A DNA stretch of 64,000 bases from Immersiella caudata (lineage: Eukaryota; Ascomycota; Sordariomycetes; Sordariales; Lasiosphaeriaceae), in contig JAULSU010000003.1 in the NCBI GenBank assembly GCA_030512335.1, positions 1,178,001 through 1,242,000 on the forward strand, written 5' to 3'. The notes below the pieces were generated by a model. The model ran no database searches and had not been told where the DNA came from. It was given only the letters and a program-made list of their open reading frames with translations. Below, piece by piece: positions 57,424 through 64,000 of the stretch. Made by a program: the position numbers and the translations under genes. Position 1 is the stretch's first letter. Every line of letters begins with the position of its first letter.

Positions 57424-58466
57424 TCAGCCTGCCAACGTCGTGCGACGGTCCATCCCTCGGTCCGCAAAAAACACAAGTGGAAGAGTGGAAGACTTCCGAA
57501 CTGGTGCTCCCTCTTCATCGTAGCCCGCCACAATCACACCAACCAGAAGAACTGCACTCAAGACAATAAGCAAGATAGGCATCAAAAGCCACGTCCAAGA
57601 GAACTCAGTGCATGCCGTCGAGGGGGTTGTCGTAGGGCTTGAGGGTTTGGGATGCCGACGAGGTGGATACGAGAGTCTCGGTCAAAATACCGTTGGTGAT
57701 AGTTGCGTGGTAGTTTTTGAGACAGGGGCAGATGGCGCATGATGTTGATAGTGGCCGGATGGCGGCTCCGAACGATGTGACGTACTAGTTTGTTGCGTCG
57801 TTGTAGTTGAAAAGTTGAAAAGGGGGACTCTTGCTGCAGGGAACTTCGGTGAAGGCCAGCAGGGACACGTTGAGTATGGCGCATGAGGCGGCCTCTTCAA
57901 AGTCAGGGGGGAAGGCCGACGAGACGAATTCGATGCTCCGGCGACTGAGCACGTTCATGGCGGTTTTGGAAAAGGAGACTTTGAAAGTCATCGAAGATTG
58001 CTGCTGAGCCGGACACGTTTGCTCAGCTTGAGCCATGCTGAACAAAAGGGCCGACGACGAGCGGCAAGATGGTGAGAATGGTGCCAAGAAGGACGAGAGC
58101 GTTGGAGGGGCCTCTCAGGAGAAAGAGAAGCGATCCCAGCGCGCCGCTACTGGCCTGGTCGATGCGATCAAGGTCGAGGAGCGGCCTGGGCTTTGCGAAC
58201 CAGGTCCATCGCAACTGGCTCAGGGCTTCGGCGACAACGGCCAAAACATTGATGCGGAAGTGCACAGAAAAGATGGCCGTGAGCGTGTTGAGATTGATGC
58301 TGTACGGCCAAATTGGCGTCTGCTGCCCGTTGTATCTTGCCAGGAGGATGAAGAGACCGACGAGGAGACAGGCTCCGAGGGCGAGACATAGGATCTCCCA
58401 GGCCCAGAATCTCAACACTCGATGTCGAGTGGCCTCGGTGCCCTCCTTTGAGTTGTTGGACGCCAT
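57424..58466 (-). pseudogene. DUF3176 membrane protein relic
   Basis: The N-terminus from 58466 is a good DUF3176 match: FWAWEILCLALGACLLVGLF, WPYSINLNTLTAIFSVHFR, LSQLRWTWFAKPRPLLDLD and ASSGALGSLLFLL. It stops at TGA (58023-58025) after GPFVQHGSS. Later family pieces appear in other frames: NVSLLAFTEVPCSKSPPF, then FNYNDATN, a TAG, and CAICPCLKNYHATITNGILT. A C-terminal TM frame FSWTWLLMPILLIVLSAVLL ends at 57424. Family proteins are usually about twice as long, so a large part of the extracellular middle is missing. It may have been a multi-pass plasma-membrane protein; as it stands it is most likely non-functional. Confidence 0.65.
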
Positions 58467-58918
58467 ATTTGTGCAGATATCGATGATGCGAGACTGTCTG
58501 ATCAAGTCTCGGGTTGCATACCTTGTGTTTTAAACCCCTTGCCGTTTTGTGCGTCAGGCAGTTCAGTTGGGCACAATGGTCTTGATCCACAGTATTGCAA
58601 ACAAGTGGTTGGTGTCAAGCCGACCGCAAGTCCCACGACTCGTGGCGCCCGTCTTTGCACCGCCGTGTTCGATAGCTCAACCAATCTTCTCGTCACATCT
58701 TCGGTTTTCGGCGAGCTATTTGAGACAGTAGGTCGACTTGGTTGGGACTCCAATTATCTTGCATGGCGATTGGAAGTCATTGGCAACTGGACTCTGCCAG
58801 CCGCCCAAAAGGGTAATAAAACGAGGCAGATGGATTTCTTCATCGGTCGTTGGATATGCTTGGTCTTCACCAGATCGTAATGAGAATGCCTCACGGATCC
58901 CATCTGCCCACGCAACCA

Positions 58919-60585
58919 CTAACCTCTCAACACCCCCCCTTCCCAATTCAACTTCACCAATCCACGCCCCTCCTTCCTCCTAACCTTCACCTCTACCTCA
59001 TCCCCACACCGATCAAAGCCCCCTGCACTAACACCTCCCGCCACCACCGGTCCTTCCCATCCACTTCCCCCAAGAGGCTCTACCTCCATCGCCACAACCA
59101 TCCCCACCACCACGCCCATGATGACCCCAAACGAATGATACCTCCCCGGACACAAATTCCCTGCCACCCCAAATCCCTTCACCTTGCGCGTCAGCGCATA
59201 GGTCAACTTCCCCGTCCCCGGATCAATGAACCGCTCGGGGAACCACTCGCGGGGATGATCCCAGATTTTAGGATCTCTATTGGATTCAGCCATGGGGAGG
59301 AAGAGGATGTCTCCTTTTTGCACTTCTCCGTCTACAGAAGACAGGGGAAAACTGGCGGTGGCTTCTCGCGCAACGCCTGTCATGTGGAGACGAAGTGTTT
59401 CGTACCAGGCGGCCATGAGGTTTGGACAGGCGTTGCGGATTTGGGAGAGATCGATCGTGGGTAATGCATCTTTGGTTGATGGGGAGGAGGTTAACTTGGT
59501 GATTTCGGATTGGACCTTGGAAAGAATGTCGGGGCGGGCAAAGAGGTGGCGGAGAAGCCAGATGGTGATGTTGCCGACGGTGGGGAGGATGGCGAGGGAG
59601 GTGACGAGTTCGATGATGGAGTAATCGGGGTTGGCGTACCACGCTTGTCGTTGTTTATCAGGGGAGAGGGACGTAATGATGTTGAGACGGTGGGCGATGT
59701 TGTCGGGGAGCACCGTGGGGTGGGCGATGTGAAAGGTGCGGAGCTTGGAGAGGAGGGACCGCCGGAGGTTGTTTGCTCTTGGCGCTGTAAGAGGGGCGAG
59801 TGGGAGGTAGAGGGATTCGAACACTTGTTGGAATTCACTGCAAGTGCCTCTGTTAGCCTCGTGGTAGCCCTGGGTGGAAAGCGGGAAGGAAACGGACTAG
59901 AAGTCGTCCATGAGGCGGGTAGATTTGAGCCAGGGGTTGTCGACGCCCCAGAGGGAGTGTGCCGTGGCGCCAGCGGACATGTGAAAGACCCAGGCGTTGA
60001 AGTTAGTCAGAGGCCCAAGGGAGCCGTCTTCGAGTAACTGCTCGATTTGGCGCAGTGCAGAATCCAGGGCGGCTTTGGCGCGGTCGGCGTCTAGGAGCTC
60101 GGCAGCCCAGGTCGGTCTGGTGTCCGTTTGACGCAAAAGGGCGACGCCATCATCGGAAAGGCCAAATATGGGCCTGCACAGCGTGAAGGAAGCAAAGCTT
60201 GCGAGACTCAAGTCTCTGGAGTGGCGCGCCAAGTCGTAGTCAAGCTCGGGCTTGACGAGCAAGACCCTTCGGCCCAAGATGCGCGTCCAGAGGATGGGTA
60301 AATTGCTTGAGTGTCTGATCAATCAGCTCGGAGATACAACAATCGAATATGGCTATCATGGACACAAAAGAAATGCCCTCTGCCTTACAGCAACCCATGG
60401 ACATATTGGACCGAGTCGAGACGGGCCCTCAGAACTCCGCCGAGAAGAGTGGTCGCGCCGAGTTCAAACATCCCAGTGCCGGGGACATTGTCGCTGCTTT
60501 TTGTGCAGCAGAGCCGCCTGACCGCCGACCAAAACGCAACTAGCACAACCAATGCCGTTCCAACTACGAGTAGAGTTGTCGCCAT
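58919..60585 (-). CDS. Cytochrome P450 monooxygenase, N-terminal part unresolved
   Basis: The C-terminal exon 59837-58919 has the ExxR helix (ETLRLHMTGVAREA), WFPERFID and the heme loop FGVAGNLCPGRYHSFG. It joins exon ...LKSTRLMDDFY|EFQQVFESLYLPL across an intron with a weak GTCCGT donor (59838-59897). That exon runs back to about 60322 (RRVLLVKPELDYDLARHS, CRPIFGLSDDGV). A membrane-anchor exon, MATTLLVVGTALVVLVAFWS, starts at 60585. Between 60390 and 60322 I cannot join the frames: P450-like text is spread over three frames, so this part is either spliced unusually or frameshifted. Substrate unknown, and no backbone biosynthesis genes are nearby. Confidence 0.7.
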
Positions 60586-61278
60586 GGTGATGAAATGAAG
60601 AAGGAAAGAACCCAGGCATTTGCGACAGCCGTGACCAGCGGAAGGAGGGACGTGGTCCCTTTGAGGGCGTCTGGCAGGTGGGGTTACATCGGGCTCCTTC
60701 CTTACCACCACACCGCGGATCCACAGCATCCTGGCAAGTTCCCGAGTAGATGCAAAGTGTGCAGGGCGCAAAGGCGGGTACCGTGCGGCACAGATCTGCT
60801 GGATGGAACCCAATGAACACAGAGCACCCCAAATCCAAGGATTAAATGAGGTTCGGGATTTGCCTGAAGCGATGGTGGGTAACTAGAACGCTGACACGAT
60901 AAAAAGATTATGGTGCTCTTGTCATGTTCAACATGGGATGAGGCTGGGTGGCTAGGCAGATACCTTACCTACCTAATTTCCGCCTCAGGCGTTTCATAAG
61001 CTGGGACATTGAGCTAACAGAGTCAATAAATACCCATTCGTTATCTCCCTGAATGGCCTCGCCCTGCATCGAAACACCCTTCCAGATACTCAGCACCAAC
61101 CGTCCGAGCCCCAGGCCTTCCTGAGCACAAATAGACGATCGACTTCAAGCGTGTCCCTCTCCCCGTGAGAGACATTTGTTTCATTCCCTCTCCCCTTCCA
61201 TTGTTTTCTTTCAACTCCCTCCATTTTACCCCTTCCATTCCTGAATTGGTCGCTTGACAACGCCAAAATCGAGTCAAA
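60586..61278. other. Divergent promoter region, P450 and HPt genes
   Basis: About 690 bases. AATAAATA near 61023 could be a TATA-like element about 250 bases before the HPt start, followed by a pyrimidine-rich leader. Confidence 0.4.
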
Positions 61279-61790
61279 ATGCTATCCGACTCGTTACTGC
61301 GCAAACTGGTCGGCCATGTCGACTTTGCCGTGTTTGAGCAGATCTTGGAGATGGATGATGACGAGGCGGAGCGGGAGTACAGCAAGGCTATTGTTGACGG
61401 CTACTTGACACAATTCTCCGAGAGCAAGGAAGTCATCAAGGCCGCATTGTAAGTTTAGTTTCATCATTTCCCCCAGGTCGAATTGATCAGGCGCTGACCG
61501 CGCTCTCTCAAATCAACAAACTCGCTGACGTGAGTCATTTCCTTCGCGAGTCCTCGAATACGCTGGGGTTGGAGAAGATTGTGGAGCACTGCGCGGAAAT
61601 TAAGGATCATGCTTCAAAGGCAAGTTCCGGACAAAAGAGCTTCAATTCGAGCCAGGTCAGAAATGTGGCTGTGAACATGGGACGTGAGTTTGAAGAGGTG
61701 AAGGCACATTTTCAGAGTTCTATAAGCGCGAGGATTGATAGATACTTCATTTGCAGAGTACGCAATGGTCGTAGTGGTTGTGACACCTAG
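61279..61790 (+). CDS. Ypd1-like histidine phosphotransfer (HPt) protein, His kept
   Basis: The first exon 61279-61448 encodes LVGHVDFAVFEQILEMDDDE, EAEREYSKAIVDGYLTQFSE, the usual Ypd1 opening. The second part contains LADVSHFLRESSNTLGLEKI, with the phospho-acceptor His codon at 61536-61538; the canonical context is GHFLKGSSxxLGL, so the Lys-Gly after it are Arg-Glu. It ends ISARIDRYFICRVRNGRSG. The intron is ambiguous. GTAAGT at 61449 can pair in phase with the AG at 61533-61534, but this deletes the helix IDQALTALSQINKLADV, which is present in frame yet one base out of phase from the better acceptor at 61476. HPt proteins pass phosphate from hybrid kinases to response regulators of the HOG/SKN7 pathways. 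Copy number and changes suggest an accessory paralogue. Confidence 0.65.
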
Positions 61791-62180
61791 CTGTGGGTCG
61801 TCAATTCGAAGACGGTATTTTGACGTCGGGTCCCCGGGACCGAAGGATGCATTTTATCCCTCGGGCGCTGCAAGCTTGCCGCTGCTTGGCGCACTAATTG
61901 CCTAGCTGGGCCGTCCTGCGGAGGTCAGAAGACAAGGCCTCAAACTATTGGCTTGGAGACTGCCCGATGTGCCCGAAATCGTGTTAGAGGCAGGCACCAT
62001 GCACTTTCCGCTGCCGCTCCGGGAGTGGAGTGCATCAGACCACTGCCAACTCACCGCTGTTCCGCAAGACGATATGGACCTCCGAATACATGGGCCGACA
62101 TCAAAACTCAGCTCATCCCACTTCAACGTCTGCTGAGTTTGTTACCGGCTGCATTTTTTCTCTGGTTTCGTCATTTCAAG
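61791..62180. other. Spacer between the two HPt genes
   Basis: 390 bases. A short frame (MAWRLPDVPEIVLEAGTMHF) has no recognised match; otherwise nothing seen. Confidence 0.4.
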
Positions 62181-62652
62181 ATGCCCGACTTCGGAGACCA
62201 CGTCGACATGCACAAGTTCCAAGCTGTCCTAGACATGGACGGCGAGGGCGAGGACCGCGAGTTCAGCAGAACCGTCGTCGAGGAGTATTTCCGGCAGTTT
62301 GAAGTCGCCATCGACGAAATAGATGCTGCGATGTAAGCCGCGCGGGCGCTACCATCCTCACCGCACTGACCGCAGAGCTGACTGGTTGGGCAAAAGTGGC
62401 TCACAGGACCTGCACTCTCTTGCATCACTTGGGAGCACACTCGGCGGATCATCCAGGTCGCTTGGCTTCACAAAGATAGCCGATGGGTGCAGTTTGGTAG
62501 AGGAGAATGGGATTGTAAGCGGACGCAAAGTGAACGCGGACGGCGGGGATACAGGCGTCCGTCTGGGAAAAATCCAACAGGCTGTGTTGCAGATGAAGCC
62601 GGACTTTGAAGAGGCGAAGAGGCTTGTGTTGGACTTTTACAAGAATGGGTAG
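62181..62652 (+). CDS. HPt-like protein lacking the phospho-acceptor histidine
   Basis: Two exons, 62181-62332 and 62397-62652, in phase; predicted 135 residues. It opens MPDFGDHVDMHKFQAVLDMD, EDREFSRTVVEEYFRQFEVA, as in Ypd1, and ends PDFEEAKRLVLDFYKNG. In the active helix it reads LASLGSTLGGSSRSLGFTKI. Ser (62434-62436) replaces the invariant His of LGHFLKGSS, and Gly replaces the following Lys. The remaining GSS and helix spacing are kept, so the fold is probably intact while phosphotransfer is not. It could act as a decoy binding response regulators or kinases. Tandem and co-oriented with the first HPt gene, so a local duplication is likely. Confidence 0.75.
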
Positions 62653-63236
62653 GCTGAGACGACTGCATTTGTGTTGGAAACTAGAGTGATACTTGGGGTC
62701 ATTAATATAACCTTGGGTGCGGGAGAAGGAATAATTTTACCAGCCGCTTTTCAAGCTTAACTTCAAGAGCTGCCAGTTACCGCTTGGAATTGGAAGCTGC
62801 GCTGATGACCAGAAAGGTACTTCTTGTCTCCTTTATGCCTAACCTCAAGCGGATCCCTCCTCTGCTACACGCAGTACTATACAAAGCATGGAAAGCCGTG
62901 AGCAGTGCTGTTGCTGTGTCTGGTACCGTGTACATGCAAAAGGGGCTCCTTTCCAATCAGACCACTCGCCCAGCTGTCAACGATGCCTCGACCGGGTTAC
63001 AGGCGGCTCCTCTAGGTACTCCCCAAGTCTCTCCCTTAGCCCACGATTGTTTTCCCCTTTATAAGCCAAACGCAGTCTCATTTCATTCTTGGCAAGCCAA
63101 GAAGGAACTGTCATACCAGGTCTTCAATGGCATGTTTCCTTCAAACGCCCCTTACCCAGCACGCTCTTCCGCCGAGCTACTCAAGCTGGCGAACGCGACA
63201 TACCCGAAGTTGGCAACCCACCACCGCCTGATAAAT
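62653..63236. other. Spacer upstream of the tRNA gene
   Basis: An open frame (62784-63251) exists without recognisable domain; I do not treat it as a gene because it runs into the tRNA. Confidence 0.45.
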
Positions 63237-63335
63237 GGCCTTGTGGTCTAGTGGTATGATTCGTGCTTTGGGAGTCAAACCCCTCTACTGAGAGAGTAAT
63301 GTGCGAGATCTCGGGTTCAATCCCCGACAAGGCCC
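63237..63335 (+). tRNA. tRNA-Pro (anticodon TGG) with intron
   Basis: The acceptor stem GGCCTTG pairs with CAAGGCC. The A box is TGGTCTAGTGG and the B box GGTTCAATCC; the T arm TCGGG-TTCAATC-CCCGA pairs fully. The anticodon loop reads CTTTGGG, giving TGG, and is interrupted after base 37 by an intron of about 27 bases before the 3' half of the anticodon stem (GTGCG, two wobble pairs). A T-run follows as Pol III terminator. Confidence 0.88.
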
Positions 63336-63645
63336 TTTTTTGCATTTATAACTCAGCCTTGGTTGAGTTTGGTGGGGACGTCACCCACCGTTTGCTTCTG
63401 GTCCCACAGCTTCCGTCGCTCCGAAAGACGTTCTTTCCACAGACGTACGACCCAGAAACGTGACCCAAAAAAGCGCCAGCGATTGGCAGAAGGCATCACT
63501 TGATCATGCAACACAGGGGGCACGAATCGAATGATCCATCACGCGCATTGGCCGACTTCTTCCCTCTTGCAACCCCCCTCGCCATTTCACCGAAGACGAC
63601 GAACGCTCTTGACGGCAGGCCACCATACCGACAACCAATCGCAAG

Positions 63646-64000
63646 ATGTTGCGCGGCCTTCGAGACAAGGTCACCAACAAGGTGAACGGGGCCATCGCCG
63701 CGACGGGCGAGTATTTCGACACAGGTGGCACCTGGGATGCCGCCATGTTTTCGTTCCGTGAGGGGGGAGAGGACTTTCTCGCCCTTGGAGGCATGATCAA
63801 GGATTGATTCAGCAGAAACCACTCCCAGTTCTCGAAGGAGCTAAGTCGCGATGCCGAACGTCGAATTAAACTGCAAGCGTTCCTAACCTCGCCAGGGGAA
63901 GACGATGGCAAAGCGGGGACGGCACCATTCGAGCACGATCCGCTTCCCGATGGGCATTCCCTCACTCGAATCCTGCTTCTGCGGGGAGGCAAAGACCTGG
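63646..64000 (+). CDS. Unrecognised gene entering the right edge, with in-frame TGA
   Basis: The frame MLRGLRDKVTNKVNGAIAAT, GEYFDTGGTWDAAMFSFREG reads to a TGA at 63805-63807. It then continues open to the window end in the same frame (FSRNHSQFSKELSRDAERR, KLQAFLTSPGEDDGK). Protein-like sequence on both sides suggests a Trp codon changed to a stop, though an unseen intron is possible. No family recognised. The gene is truncated by the window. Confidence 0.5.

Noticed and set aside
62784..63251. 155-residue plus-strand ORF
   Set aside because: No domain match and it runs into the tRNA gene.
1..64000. CRISPR arrays, prophage or bacterial operons
   Set aside because: Introns, gene families and spacing are fungal; the only regular repeats are coding TPR units and a microsatellite.

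Overview
The window looks like nuclear DNA of a filamentous ascomycete (Pezizomycotina, probably Sordariomycetes). Genes carry short introns of about 50-130 bases with GT...AG ends and CTRAY branch sites. Both strands are used without operons, and many families are fungus-specific (HET, Pth11-like rhodopsin, fungal CorA-like, DUF3176, LaeA-like methyltransferases, NLRs with a Goodbye-type N-terminus). All splice models here were built by eye, using reading phase and family resemblance.

Layout. 1-8.9 kb has no gene I can support and leads into a CBM21 protein phosphatase-1 regulatory subunit (8.9-11.4 kb). 13.3-15.3 kb holds two neighbouring broken genes, a GNAT acetyltransferase and an unknown conserved protein. 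17.2-25.1 kb is ordinary: a Cys-rich single-pass membrane protein, a metzincin-type metallopeptidase with a jacalin-like tail, and a seven-TM rhodopsin-like protein. 25.4-49 kb is an accessory, recognition-type island. It contains a 1476-residue Goodbye/NACHT/TPR/ZZ NLR head-to-head with an intact HET gene, a frameshifted kinase-like gene, two HET pseudogenes, a patatin/NB-ARC/TPR NLR with near-identical 42-residue repeats, a second intact HET gene, two small secreted-protein loci, a possible PD-(D/E)XK protein and a broken ankyrin locus. 49.4-60.6 kb holds a LaeA-like methyltransferase, a CorA-like membrane protein, a Fig1-like membrane protein, a BTB protein with a long acidic/basic repeat tail, a DUF3176 relic and a cytochrome P450. 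61.3-62.7 kb carries two tandem Ypd1-like HPt genes, one of which has lost the phospho-acceptor histidine. A tRNA-Pro(UGG) with an intron lies at 63.2 kb, and an unrecognised gene enters at the right edge.

How the genes work together. The 25-49 kb block resembles fungal non-self recognition loci: NLR sensors or executioners (NACHT, NB-ARC with a patatin effector) beside HET-domain death effectors, with heavy pseudogenisation. The divergent NLR/HET pair at 29.9/30.2 kb, sharing a 298-base promoter, is the best candidate for a functional two-gene system.

A recurring oddity is that broken accessory genes carry one-base losses in homopolymer runs and Trp (TGG) to stop changes at conserved sites. 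The larger core genes read through cleanly. This could be real decay, G:C to A:T mutation of repeated families (RIP-like), or uncorrected long-read errors.
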